DNA of 64,000 nucleotides from Desulfovibrio sp. G11 (GTDB taxonomy: Bacteria; Desulfobacterota; Desulfovibrionia; Desulfovibrionales; Desulfovibrionaceae): contig NZ_LT984798.1 in the NCBI RefSeq assembly GCF_900243745.1, positions 3,194,501 through 3,258,500 of the forward strand. The letters are read 5' to 3'. A program made the translations under genes and the position numbers. Below are positions 7,884 through 15,965 of this stretch, one piece after another. Every line of letters begins with the position of its first letter. The stretch's first letter is position 1. The notes beneath the pieces were generated by a model. It was not told where the DNA came from. It made no database searches and worked only from the letters and a program-made list of their open reading frames with translations.

Positions 7884-9202
7884 GGGTGTCCATAACTTTG
7901 TGTAATCGGTTTACTTATTAAGTTGGAAATCTTTCCTCAAATTGTATGGCGAATCTGTTCAACGCTGCCTTCCAATCCCTGATGGGCATAGTCCATTTTT
8001 TGCTGATATTTCGCAGCGCCAGCCAGAAGATTTTGAAAACGGCCTCATCGTGGGGGAAAGCCCCCTTGGCTTTGGTCACCTTGCGCAGGCTCATGTTCAG
8101 CGATTCTATGGCATTCGTCGTATAGATCACCTTCCGGATTTCCGGCGGGTAGTCAAAGAAGGGGATTATCCGCTGCCAGTGGGCCCGCCAGGATTTTGTG
8201 ATGAGCGGATAACTGGAATTGTATTTGTGTTCCAGGCGCTCAAGGGCTGACTGGGCCAGTTCTGCCGTTGGCGAGCTGTATATTTCCCTCAGGTCGGCGG
8301 CAACGGTTTTACGCTCCTTCCAGCCCACGAATTTCAAGCTGTTCCGGACCAGATGCACAATGCACAGCTGGATTTGCGTTTTAGGAAATACGCTTTCAAT
8401 GGCCTCCGGAAAGCCCTTAAGCCCGTCCACGCAGGCGATGAAGATGTCCTGCACTCCCCGGTTTCGCAGTTCCGTCACCACGGACAGCCAGAACTTTGCG
8501 CCCTCGTTCGGGGAGATCCACATACCCAACAAATCTTTCACGCCGCTCATGGTCACGCCAAGGGCCAGATACACCGCCTTGGTACCGACCGTGCCGGAAT
8601 CGCGCACCTTAACGTGGATGCAGTCCAGGTAAAGGATAGGATAAATGGCATCCAGAGGGCGGCCTTGCCATTGACGGACATCCTCGGCCACTTCATCGGT
8701 TACCGCGCTGATAAGCGCCGGTGAAACGTCTGTGTGATACAGCTCTTTCAGATGCCCCTGGATTTCGCGTACGCTCATGCCACGGGCATATAGCGAAATG
8801 ATGCTATCATCTAAACCTTGCCAGTGGGTCTGATGCTTTTCCACCAACTGCGGCTCAAAACTGCCGTCCCGGTCTCGAGGAATCGCAATGGGCAAAGAGC
8901 CGTTCTTCCCCTTCAAGGTTTTTTTGCTTGTGCCGTTGCGGGTGTTGCCGCTGGCGTTGGCAACTCTGCCATGTTTTTCATGCCCCAGATGGTAGGTCAT
9001 CTCCGCTTGCAAAGCGCGCTCCATAACTCGCTTGGTCAGTTGTTCCAGAATGCCGTTTTTTCCCAGCAGGTCGTCGGGCTTTTGATAGTTGGCAAGCAGA
9101 GCGTCAATTAACTCATCGGGTATATCTTTGGGGTCGACCATCATCAATCCTCCGATAATCGGGGTAACATGATTGGCCGATTACACAAAATTTCTTACAC
9201 CC
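7884..9202 (-). mobile_element. IS256-family insertion sequence, 1319 bp
   Basis: Bounded by 26-bp imperfect inverted repeats at 7884-7909 and 9177-9202. Both read GGGTGT at the outer end and TTTGTGTAATCGG at the inner end, with about 21 of 26 positions matching. One transposase gene fills it. Length and single-ORF structure are typical of the family. The flanking 9 bp (GCGAGTGGG left, TCATATATA right) are not a duplication, so the element has probably taken part in a later deletion or recombination. Confidence 0.88.
7918..9144 (-). CDS. IS256-family (Mutator-type) transposase
   Basis: DDE transposase of about 408 residues that should move its own element. Conserved parts: LYARGMSVREIQ near residue 120, the first catalytic Asp in YLDCIHVKV, the second in ACVDGLKGFPEAI, the CxxH segment QLCIVHLVRN, and the catalytic Glu in TTNAIESLNMSLRK. 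The frame is intact, so the protein may be active. Two adjacent ATGs (9144 and 9141) follow a GGAGG on the minus strand; either could be used. Confidence 0.93.
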   Translation of the reverse strand: MMVDPKDIPDELIDALLANYQKPDDLLGKNGILEQLTKRVMERALQAEMTYHLGHEKHGRVANASGNTRNGTSKKTLKGKNGSLPIAIPRDRDGSFEPQLVEKHQTHWQGLDDSIISLYARGMSVREIQGHLKELYHTDVSPALISAVTDEVAEDVRQWQGRPLDAIYPILYLDCIHVKVRDSGTVGTKAVYLALGVTMSGVKDLLGMWISPNEGAKFWLSVVTELRNRGVQDIFIACVDGLKGFPEAIESVFPKTQIQLCIVHLVRNSLKFVGWKERKTVAADLREIYSSPTAELAQSALERLEHKYNSSYPLITKSWRAHWQRIIPFFDYPPEIRKVIYTTNAIESLNMSLRKVTKAKGAFPHDEAVFKIFWLALRNISKKWTMPIRDWKAALNRFAIQFEERFPT

Positions 9203-9223
9203 TCATATATAGTGATATCATAC

Positions 9224-9273
9224 GCGCCCTTACAAGGCGGGGGCCGGGGGTTCGAGTCCCTCACTGCCCACCA
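9224..9273 (+). pseudogene. 3' fragment of tRNA-Val(UAC)
   Basis: Only the 3' two thirds of a tRNA is present: anticodon loop CTTACAA at 9229-9235 (anticodon TAC at 9231-9233), anticodon 3' strand GGCGG, a variable loop, a perfect T arm (GGGGG, TTCGAGT, CCCTC at 9246-9262), the acceptor 3' strand ACTGCCC, discriminator A and encoded CCA ending at 9273. The D arm and 5' acceptor strand (expected GGGCAGT) are absent; the sequence before 9224 is unrelated AT-rich DNA running into the IS256 end 20 bp away. It cannot fold as a tRNA. The break lies in the anticodon stem, which is also where many site-specific integrases cross over. Confidence 0.85.
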
Positions 9274-9281
9274 ATGATACA

Positions 9282-9314
9282 GGGGGTCATGGCATAGCCG
9301 TGACCCCCTTTTTT
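9282..9314 (+). terminator. Terminator behind the tRNA-Val remnant
   Basis: A 12-bp stem (GGGGGTCATGGC with GCCGTGACCCCC, one G-T pair) closed by an ATA triloop and followed by six T. It is a strong intrinsic terminator of the tRNA operon type, kept although the tRNA is broken. Confidence 0.88.
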
Positions 9315-9802
9315 GCTCATAGCCTTGCTCACTGCCAATGCCGCTCTGAAGGGCGTTGTGCGGCCGCTCTCTGCCCACCCACTCGGCAACAAGCCCTACC
9401 CCATTTGTGTTCTGCTGCTCCCGTTCATATCAGACAGAGTGGTCTCGGCACGCCCCTCAGCCAGCATTCTGTGCGCAGGGCAAGCATAGAAAAGTATGTA
9501 AAATTGGTGTGTTCCTCATTTTTATTGTTTCCAGCACACCTTTTCAGGTAGCCAGTCTTACCCCGAACTGATGCTCCTCGCTTCGCAAGGTGTTTCCGCC
9601 CATCCACTGACGGACAGGCAAAACTCTGCTATTCGCTGCAAGGCTTGCCGGCAGGGCCATCCCCCGGCCCCGGCATAGCTCTACCTGAGGATGGCCCGGT
9701 TTTTCTGGACAATTCTGGTTACAACACTTTCCTGCTGCAACCAGGATCAAAGCGAACGTCATCCACACATATCATGCTGTTTTTCATAACCTATATCTTA
9801 TA
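9315..9802. other. Gene-free stretch before tolQ
   Basis: About 490 bp after the tRNA terminator. I find no convincing reading frame, repeat or RNA gene in it. Its right end carries the tolQ promoter. Confidence 0.5.
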
Positions 9803-9831
9803 TTGACATGATGCTGCGGACTGACTATGTA
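9803..9831 (+). promoter_or_regulatory. Sigma70-type promoter of tolQ-tolR-tonB
   Basis: TTGACA at 9803-9808, exactly 17 nt, then TATGTA at 9826-9831. Transcription would start near 9838, leaving a leader of about 43 nt before the ATG at 9881. This rules out the in-frame Met at 9827, which falls inside the -10 box. Confidence 0.7.
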
Positions 9832-9880
9832 TATACAGCACTTTGAATTTCAATTTCATATTCATATGGAGAGAGGCCGG

Positions 9881-10570
9881 ATGAATTCCATGATTGAGGC
9901 TGTGCTGCAGGCTACGCTTATTTCCAAATGTGTGCTGGTACTGCTGTTGTTTATGTCTGTGTCCAGTTGGGCGTACATGTGCGGAAAGTGGTTGACCTTG
10001 CGCTCTGCCCAGCGCCGTACCCAAAGAGGGCTTGTGGCCTTTGACGATGCCGGAGAGTTGTGCCAGGCCCTGCCTGTAATGGAGGCTGACCGCCAGTCGC
10101 CCCTGTACGGCATCACCCGCCGCGCTGTGCGCGAGTACAACCGCCTCACCCGCACGGGAGATACCGAGCGCCTGCTTAATGACAACGTGCGCCGTGCCCT
10201 GCATTTCGCCATTGCCGAAGAAGTCGCACGGCTCAAGTCCTCTCTGGCCCTGCTCGCCACCGCCGCCAATACGGCCCCGTTCATCGGCCTGTTCGGCACA
10301 GTGTGGGGAATCATGCATTCCTTTACTGCCATTGCCCAGATGAAGAGCGTGTCGCTGGCAACAGTGGCCCCCGGCATAGCTGAAGCGCTTATTGCCACGG
10401 CAGTGGGCCTGTTTGTGGCTATTCCCGCCGTGTGCGGCTACAACGTGTTCAGGGCAAAGCTGGTATATATTGAAGGCGTGTGCATCAACTACGCCGGTCA
10501 GCTGCTCAACCGCCTGCAACATGAAGCGCCGGAATACAGCAAAGGCATCAACTTTGCCGGGGAGCGCTGA
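9881..10570 (+). CDS. tolQ: TolQ/ExbB-family proton channel protein
   Basis: Inner-membrane MotA/TolQ/ExbB-type subunit, 229 residues, that with the TolR/ExbD partner uses the proton gradient to energise TonB or TolA. Three hydrophobic helices are seen: near residues 10-32, around 125-150 (LATAANTAPFIGLFGTVWGIMHSF, split by the family motif APFIGLFGTVWGIM) and near 165-190 (GIAEALIATAVGLFVAIPAV). Start at 9881 follows GGAGAGAG. Only 2 bp separate it from tolR. Confidence 0.9.
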   Translation: MNSMIEAVLQATLISKCVLVLLLFMSVSSWAYMCGKWLTLRSAQRRTQRGLVAFDDAGELCQALPVMEADRQSPLYGITRRAVREYNRLTRTGDTERLLNDNVRRALHFAIAEEVARLKSSLALLATAANTAPFIGLFGTVWGIMHSFTAIAQMKSVSLATVAPGIAEALIATAVGLFVAIPAVCGYNVFRAKLVYIEGVCINYAGQLLNRLQHEAPEYSKGINFAGER

Positions 10571-10572
10571 GT

Positions 10573-11049
10573 ATGGCCTCATCCGCTGATGACGATTTTG
10601 TTGCCGACATCAACGTAACCCCATTTGTGGACGTCATGCTGGTATTGCTGATCATTTTTATGGTCACGGCCCCCATGATGACAGAAGGAATTGATGTGGC
10701 CCTGCCCAAGGTGGAAACTTCAGAAGTTCTGCCCACAGAGGACGACCATATCATCCTGACCATCAAGTCCAATGGAGCGCTATTTCTTGACGATTATGAA
10801 ACAGGCATGGCCGACCTGCCCGACGTGCTCGGTGTGCGCGTAAAAAATGCCGGGCGGCAGCTTTTTGTGCGTGCCGACAAGGACGTGCCCTACGGCATGG
10901 TCATGCATGTTATGGACCGTGTACGTGGAGCGGGCATCAGCGATGTGGGGCTTGTGACCACATCCGTCCCCGATTTCGACGACATCACAGGCGGCAATAC
11001 GGCGGACGTACCCGCAGCTTCGCAAAAGAAAGAGGGCAATCTGCCATGA
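10573..11049 (+). CDS. tolR: TolR/ExbD-family biopolymer transport protein
   Basis: Single-pass inner-membrane protein with a periplasmic domain, 158 residues. The N-terminal motif ADINVTPFVDVMLVLLIIFMV contains the essential membrane Asp that carries protons. The periplasmic part includes VRADKDVPYGMVMHVMDRVR, the family signature. The C-terminus is longer and hydrophilic (ending KKEGNLP). Its stop overlaps the next start as ATGA. Confidence 0.92.
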   Translation: MASSADDDFVADINVTPFVDVMLVLLIIFMVTAPMMTEGIDVALPKVETSEVLPTEDDHIILTIKSNGALFLDDYETGMADLPDVLGVRVKNAGRQLFVRADKDVPYGMVMHVMDRVRGAGISDVGLVTTSVPDFDDITGGNTADVPAASQKKEGNLP

Positions 11050-11723
11050 AGGTAGCCGCTCGTGGCACAACCCTGTTTTTTTCCCTGGGTATGCACTCTT
11101 TGCTGCTGGGCGGTTTGTTGTTTCTGGCTAGAGAAACGCCCAATACCACGGAAAGAGTGTACCGTGTAGCGCTTGCCGAATTTGCCCCGACCCCCAGCCT
11201 GCCACCACCACAGGCGGCAGCTGAACCGCCTGCGCCGCCTCCGCCTCCAGCACCAAAAAAGCAGGAAGTTCAGCCTCAAAAGCCTGTGGAACCAAAACCG
11301 GATGTAAAAAAAATCAGCCCCAAAAAGAACAATGTCCCCCTGCCCAAAGAGCAGGCGGCCCCTCCACGGCCGGAGGCACTGACACCTCCTGCGCCCGCCG
11401 GGCCGCAACCCCGCACCGTGGGTGGTTTCAGTGCGTATGAGAGCGACTCGCTGGACCAACGCCCGAGTATTACCCGGCGTGTTGTTCCCGAATACCCCAT
11501 CAAAGCCCGACGCATGAATGTCCAGGGTTCCGTCAAGGTGCGTCTTGTGGTGGATTCCTCCGGCCAGCCCCGGAACTGCGAAATTATCAGCGCAACACCG
11601 GATGGCTATTTTGAAGAGGCTGCGCTCAAGGCAGCCCAAAGGATGCGCTTTGCGCCCGGCAAACTCAAAGGGCAACCGGTAAACACTCTGGTAGTGATTC
11701 CCTTTGCGTTCAGCCTGCGGTAG
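11046..11723 (+). CDS. tonB: TonB-family energy transducer
   Basis: 225 residues: an N-terminal membrane anchor (TTLFFSLGMHSLLLGGLLFL), a long Pro/Lys-rich periplasm-spanning region (about residues 45-135, with runs of Pro and PKPxxKK), and a C-terminal TonB box-binding domain from about 150 (RRVVPEYPIKARRMNVQGSV, then QRMRFAPGKLKGQPV). It would carry energy from TolQ/TolR to an outer-membrane protein. The TonB-type C-terminus argues for receptor energising rather than the TolA role, so naming the partners exbB/exbD is equally defensible. No receptor gene is nearby. Confidence 0.9.
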   Translation: MKVAARGTTLFFSLGMHSLLLGGLLFLARETPNTTERVYRVALAEFAPTPSLPPPQAAAEPPAPPPPPAPKKQEVQPQKPVEPKPDVKKISPKKNNVPLPKEQAAPPRPEALTPPAPAGPQPRTVGGFSAYESDSLDQRPSITRRVVPEYPIKARRMNVQGSVKVRLVVDSSGQPRNCEIISATPDGYFEEAALKAAQRMRFAPGKLKGQPVNTLVVIPFAFSLR

Positions 11724-11786
11724 GGACCTTCGCTCATGAACAGTTACACAAAATCCGCATGGTCCCCACAAAAAACATCTGTCCGC

Positions 11787-11816
11787 GAAAGCCCGCAATC
11801 GCGGGCTTTCCTTTTT
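11787..11816 (+). terminator. Terminator of the tolQ-tolR-tonB operon
   Basis: Perfect 10-bp stem GAAAGCCCGC/GCGGGCTTTC with a 4-nt AATC loop, followed by CTTTTT. Located 64 bp after the tonB stop. Confidence 0.88.
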
Positions 11817-12001
11817 ACACGACTGCCAGCAAGGCCGGACGAGCTGGCGGCCCGTAAACAGGCCGCCCCAAGCGTTTGGTGCATCCGCAATTTTTTTGTG
11901 TCGCTTTTTCATGCTGTTTCGACAGCTATATCAAAGGGTAAAATTCTCCGCCCCTCTTCTGACCACTTCGCTATGTTGTCCTTTGCCGAAAAATATATTT
12001 T

Positions 12002-13083
12002 CGCGGTTTCAAGTTCAAAGTGCAACACCCAGTCCTTGGGTATTGGCGTCTTCTAAAAAAACTTCATAGGGTGTCTTAAACCCAAGGCATTTTCTAGGCC
12101 GCCAGTTCAAGCGGCACATTGCCGCTATGATCTCATCTTGCGTGACCGATGCCAAGCTTACCCCCTTGGGGAAGTATTGGCGTAGAAGGCCATTGGAGTT
12201 CTCGTTCAAGCCACGCTCCCACGAATGGTAGGGGTGCGCAAAAAATCCCTGAGCCTCGAGTGTAGCTGACACATCGGCATGGTAGCTGAACTCCTTGCCG
12301 TTATCATAGGTAATAGTCTGAACAAAGTCCTTAATGGGTGTCAAGAGTCCTTCAATGACCCGCCTTACTTCGCTGGCGCTTTTGTTGGGAGCCTTGCCAA
12401 ACAGGAAAAGACGACTTTTACGCTCTGCAAGTGTCACCAAAACGGGGCCTCCTTTACTGCCTTCAACGGTATCAGCCTCCCAATCACCAAGGCGTGAGCG
12501 CTCGGCAACAATGGACGGGCGTATGTCTATGCTGATACGCCCCTTGATTTGACCTCGTCTGTCGGGTTTGCCATATCGTCGTTTGCGTTTGCGCTGGCAG
12601 CGCAAATGGCTGTGCAGCGTTCCTCCTCGTTTTTTGTCCGCCAGAATGTACTGGTAAATCCATTCATGACTGAGGGCAAAACCTTTGCGTTTGAGAACTC
12701 CAGAGATTTGCTCCGGACTGAAGTCCTGGTGCAGACACTGTTCAACATACGTCCATACCTCAAGGCCAATGCGCTTCTTCCCTTTACTGGTCTGCCTTTT
12801 CTGACTGCGCTTGTGTGCCTGCCTGTAGCGGTAGCCACGCGCCCCGGTATTTCGCGCAAGTTCGCGGCTTACAGTTGAGACGCTACGGCCTATCGCTTTG
12901 GCTATGGCCCTCAGTGACGTTCCACTTTTCACTGCCTGGCAGATGTAGTACCGTTCTTCCCTGGCAAGGTGTGCATAGCCCATACGCCCCTCAATCTTTG
13001 GTTGGATGGAGAGGCTAAAGTGCTATACCACCTTGCCTTTTCATTCAACCTTGAGGGTGTTGCACTTGCAAGTTGAATCCGCC
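12002..13083 (-). mobile_element. IS30-family insertion sequence, copy 1 (intact), 1082 bp
   Basis: Ends are CGCGGTTTCAAG at 12002 and, on the other strand, GGCGGATTCAAC at 13083; the inverted repeats match at most positions over about 28 bp, including AGTGCAACACCC. The same end sequences and the same 1082-bp length recur in the copies at 14881-15965 and 15966-18319 (after removing later changes), which fixes the borders. Flanking triplets TTT and TAT are not a duplication. This is the only copy with an undamaged transposase gene and is the likely source of transposase for the others. Confidence 0.92.
12015..12983 (-). CDS. IS30-family transposase
   Basis: 322-residue DDE transposase. The N-terminal helix-turn-helix (LREERYYICQ-like start, SLRAIAKAIGRSVSTVSREL) binds the ends, a basic region follows, and the catalytic core shows the DDE residues: Asp in GDWEADTVEG, Asp in TITYDNGKEF, and Glu in ERGLNENSNGLLRQYFPKG. 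The C-terminal signature LNWRPRKCLGFKTPYEVF is complete. The stop codon lies 13 bp inside the element's end. Confidence 0.94.
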   Translation of the reverse strand: MGYAHLAREERYYICQAVKSGTSLRAIAKAIGRSVSTVSRELARNTGARGYRYRQAHKRSQKRQTSKGKKRIGLEVWTYVEQCLHQDFSPEQISGVLKRKGFALSHEWIYQYILADKKRGGTLHSHLRCQRKRKRRYGKPDRRGQIKGRISIDIRPSIVAERSRLGDWEADTVEGSKGGPVLVTLAERKSRLFLFGKAPNKSASEVRRVIEGLLTPIKDFVQTITYDNGKEFSYHADVSATLEAQGFFAHPYHSWERGLNENSNGLLRQYFPKGVSLASVTQDEIIAAMCRLNWRPRKCLGFKTPYEVFLEDANTQGLGVAL

Positions 13084-13194
13084 TATTATTTCTGGGATAT
13101 AGATAGAAAATGTGATTCTAATGATATTCTTGATTTCTTTATAAATCATGACTCAATGCCAATTCCAGTACTTCCGTATAATAACAGCTCTGAG
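13084..13194. other. AT-rich orphan segment between two insertion sequences
   Basis: 111 bp, clearly more AT-rich than the chromosome around it, wedged between the IS30 end and the IS4-type end. One frame stays open across it and reads protein-like (for example DSNDILDFFINHD), which suggests a scrap of a displaced gene, but it is too short to identify. Confidence 0.4.
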
Positions 13195-14453
13195 CAATGT
13201 TGTCCGGTTAAGCACCCATAGCTAACAGGCTATAACTATAGGTGTTTATAGTTTTTCGTCTTCGTGGATTCAGAAGTTCTTCCAGAGAATCCTTGCCGAA
13301 CAGATTCAAGCAAATGAGCTCGAAGAGTTGTTGCACCGACAGCCCAAGCTTGCTCAGGAATTTCTGATAGGCCAGGAGTAAATACACGGTCAGGGCCGTA
13401 TAAATCTGGATGTGCACCGCATTCTCCGAGCGCCCGACAAAGCTTTTAATATGCAGATTTTGTTTGACTTCGCGGAAGAATATTTCAATTTGCCAGCGTT
13501 CTTTATAGATATCAGCAATTGTCTTGGCGGACAGGCGGAAATGGTTGGTCAAAAATTCGTACCGTTTGCCGGTTTTCGCATCGCGATAGCCGATTCTGCG
13601 TAGACGAGTGGTTTTTCCCCGGCTGCTCACGTCAATGATGTGATCGGACGTGACCCCGGTTTTCCGGTCTACGGCGCGGCGATCAACGAGCTTATAGGCA
13701 GCATTGCTCTTCAGTCGGGTTACGAAGAAAATGCCCTTCGCGGTCAACATGCGAAACCAGGAATAGCAGATATAGCCTTTATCGAAGGTGACGATGGAAC
13801 CCTTTGGCAATGAAAGACTTTTGGCCATGCGGCTTTCGTGGGTTTTGGCATTGTTGATATCGAGAAAAGCGGGAATGTAGCCATCGTGGTCAAGCACGGT
13901 ATTTACTTTCACGCCAGCCTTGTTCCGCCGGAACGACGCCCAGGGAAAGATGGACAGGCATAGGCTGATGGTGGTGGCGTCCATGCTGTACAGCTTGCAC
14001 TTGAAGCGGAATTTGTGACGAGGCGCACGAAGATGGCACAGGCCATACATTTCAGCGAACAGGTCTTTGAAAAATTCCACAGGCCTTGAATTGTTGGCAT
14101 CGGCAACCGTGGAACGCGCTACTGATTTCAAGCCGAGGTGATACAGCCGTCTCTTGGCCGCCTCCAAGGCGCGAAGCCCATCGCGTAAAGAGCGCCTTGC
14201 AGCGAGTTGGATAAAGGCCATGACGGTGAATTGCTCCTTGAATCCAAATTGGCGTGAAGAGCGGCCAGTTTTGTGCTTGCGTTCGAGTTTTTCAAAAACA
14301 TGTCCCGGTATCAGGGATAGCAGTTGAGAGAAGAGTGTAGTATGATGGCTCAAGTCCAAAATCTCCTTGTGTGGCAAGTTGTTGTGGTAACTTCTTATAC
14401 CACATACTGCTGAGATTTTGGACTTTTTTGTTACCCTTAGCCGGACAGCAATG
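13195..14453 (-). mobile_element. IS4-family element, copy 1, 1259 bp
   Basis: Terminal inverted repeats of about 18 bp: left CAATGTTGTCCGGTTAAG, right (other strand) CATTGCTGTCCGGCTAAG. One transposase gene fills it. Related to, but clearly diverged from, the copy at 16735-17997. Flanking 9-mers (AGCTCTGAG and AATCAACAT) differ, so the original target duplication has been lost by rearrangement. Confidence 0.88.
13208..14353 (-). CDS. IS4-family transposase (copy 1)
   Basis: About 381 residues with DDE transposase features: Asp in KLYSMDATTISLCLS, Asp in SIVTFDKGYICYSWF, and the Y-(2)-R-(3)-E-(6)-K signature of IS4 seen as YKERWQIEIFFREVKQNLHIKSF. The start is probably TTG at 14353, 9 nt after a GGAG; the related copy has ATG at the matching codon. 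An upstream TTG at 14377 is less likely. The frame is intact. Confidence 0.9.
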   Translation of the reverse strand: MSHHTTLFSQLLSLIPGHVFEKLERKHKTGRSSRQFGFKEQFTVMAFIQLAARRSLRDGLRALEAAKRRLYHLGLKSVARSTVADANNSRPVEFFKDLFAEMYGLCHLRAPRHKFRFKCKLYSMDATTISLCLSIFPWASFRRNKAGVKVNTVLDHDGYIPAFLDINNAKTHESRMAKSLSLPKGSIVTFDKGYICYSWFRMLTAKGIFFVTRLKSNAAYKLVDRRAVDRKTGVTSDHIIDVSSRGKTTRLRRIGYRDAKTGKRYEFLTNHFRLSAKTIADIYKERWQIEIFFREVKQNLHIKSFVGRSENAVHIQIYTALTVYLLLAYQKFLSKLGLSVQQLFELICLNLFGKDSLEELLNPRRRKTINTYSYSLLAMGA

Positions 14454-14880
14454 AATCAACATATTTACCTCTGCCTGCTCGTCACGTTACTCAATCAGCG
14501 TAAACAAGGATAGTTTTCCTGTTTTCATCAATGTCTGCCTGAAGTTTGATAACTTTTTGTCCGTTGTGGGGATTTACGGATGTATTTTTTGCGTTCAAGG
14601 GCCACGCAATATTCATTTTTCAGTATAGCAACACTATATCGAGATACGAGACGTAACACGGGATCATACTTTACGCTTTACGTCGGCCTTCTCCAACGAC
14701 AGTACTGCTTGGGGGCACGATTTCATGCTGTGACTACCCATCTTGGGGATATAATTTGGCATACAAAAGAGCTTTTGTCTTCTGGAAGATGCACCAAAAA
14801 ATCATGACCACATCAATCAGAATTGTATAACATTTTAGAAAAGATATATTTTTCGCTTTTTATTGAACATTTTTTAATCT
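14454..14880. other. AT-rich orphan segment between insertion sequences
   Basis: 427 bp of low-GC DNA trapped between the IS4-type copy 1 and the rearranged IS30 copy 2. All frames are broken by stops within about 75 codons and none gives a recognisable family; short protein-like runs occur in different frames, which fits a decayed gene. Nothing else is seen. Confidence 0.45.
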
Positions 14881-14980
14881 GGCGGATTCAACTTGCAAGT
14901 GCAACACCCTCAAGGTTGAATGAAAAGGCAAGGTGGTATAGCACTTTAGCCTCTCCATCCAACCAAAGATTGAGGGGCGT

Positions 14981-15532
14981 ATGGGCTATGCACACCTTGC
15001 CAGGGAAGAACGGTACTACATCTGCCAGGCAGTGAAAAGTGGAACGTCACTGAGGGCCATAGCCAAAGCGATAGGCCGTAGCGTCTCAACTGTAAGCCGC
15101 GAACTTGCGCGAAATACCGGGGCGCGTGGCTACCGCTACAGGCAGGCACACAAGCGCAGTCAGAAAAGGCAGACCAGTAAAGGGAAGAAGCGCATTGGCC
15201 TTGAGGTATGGACGTATGTTGAACAGTGTCTGCACCAGGACTTCAGTCCGGAGCAAATCTCTGGAGTTCTCAAACGCAAAGGTTTTGCCCTCAGTCATGA
15301 ATGGATTTACCAGTACATTCTGGCGGACAAAAAACGAGGAGGAACGCTGCACAGCCATTTGCGCTGCCAGCGCAAACGCAAACGACGATATGGCAAACCC
15401 GACAGACGAGGTCAAATCAAGGGGCGTATCAGCATAGACATACGCCCGTCCATTGTTGCCGAGCGCTCACGCCTTGGTGATTGGGAGGCTGATACCGTTG
15501 AAGGCAGTAAAGGAGGCCCCGTTTTGGTGACA
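14981..15532 (+). pseudogene. IS30 transposase, N-terminal part (broken by inversion)
   Basis: The first 184 codons, from MGYAHLAREER through GGPVLVT, match copy 1 exactly at protein level and keep the DNA-binding region and the first catalytic Asp. Reading continues into the inverted element end and stops at 15610, giving a chimeric 209-residue frame without the second Asp and the Glu. It cannot transpose but could bind IS ends and inhibit. Confidence 0.88.
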
Positions 15533-15545
15533 CGCGGTTTCAAGT

Positions 15546-15965
15546 TCAAAGTGCAACACCCAGTCCTTGGGTATTGGCGTCTTCTAAAAAAACTTCATAG
15601 GGTGTCTTAAACCCAAGGCATTTTCTAGGCCGCCAGTTCAAGCGGCACATTGCCGCTATGATCTCATCTTGCGTGACCGATGCCAAGCTTACCCCCTTGG
15701 GGAAGTATTGGCGTAGAAGGCCATTGGAGTTCTCGTTCAAGCCACGCTCCCACGAATGGTAGGGGTGCGCAAAAAATCCCTGAGCCTCGAGTGTAGCTGA
15801 CACATCGGCATGGTAGCTGAACTCCTTGCCGTTATCATAGGTAATAGTCTGAACAAAGTCCTTAATGGGTGTCAAGAGTCCTTCAATGACCCGCCTTACT
15901 TCGCTGGCGCTTTTGTTGGGAGCCTTGCCAAACAGGAAAAGACGACTTTTACGCTCTGCAAGTGT
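15546..15965 (-). pseudogene. IS30 transposase, C-terminal part (inverted)
   Basis: About 140 codons from LAERKSRLFLFGKAP to the stop at 15546, on the minus strand, holding the second catalytic Asp and the Glu. It is the missing half of the gene that begins at 14981. An open frame continues upstream into the end of copy 3, so no proper start exists. Confidence 0.88.

Larger units (their letters stand above)
14881..15965 (+). mobile_element. IS30-family copy 2, second half inverted in place
   Basis: 14881-15532 is the first 652 bp of the element in plus orientation. 15533-15965 is the remaining 433 bp, inverted, so the element's far end (CGCGGTTTCAAG) now touches its own middle. The bases ACA are present at both cut edges: 652 + 433 - 3 = 1082, the full element length. 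The inverted part abuts the first base of copy 3 directly. This is what an intramolecular attack by a tandem (IS30)2 junction on its own left copy would leave, with a 3-bp target duplication. Confidence 0.88.

Noticed and set aside
7875-9211. Target duplication for the IS256 element
   Set aside because: The 9-bp flanks differ at nearly all positions.
9181-9378. 65-residue minus-strand frame with the stretch WAVRDSNPRPPPCKG
   Set aside because: This peptide is the well-known false translation of the tRNA T arm and acceptor end; the DNA is the tRNA-Val remnant.
12002-13083. Inversion between IS30 copy 1 and copies 2/3 as the cause of the missing duplications
   Set aside because: Swapping the flanks in the inverted order does not restore any matching triplets.
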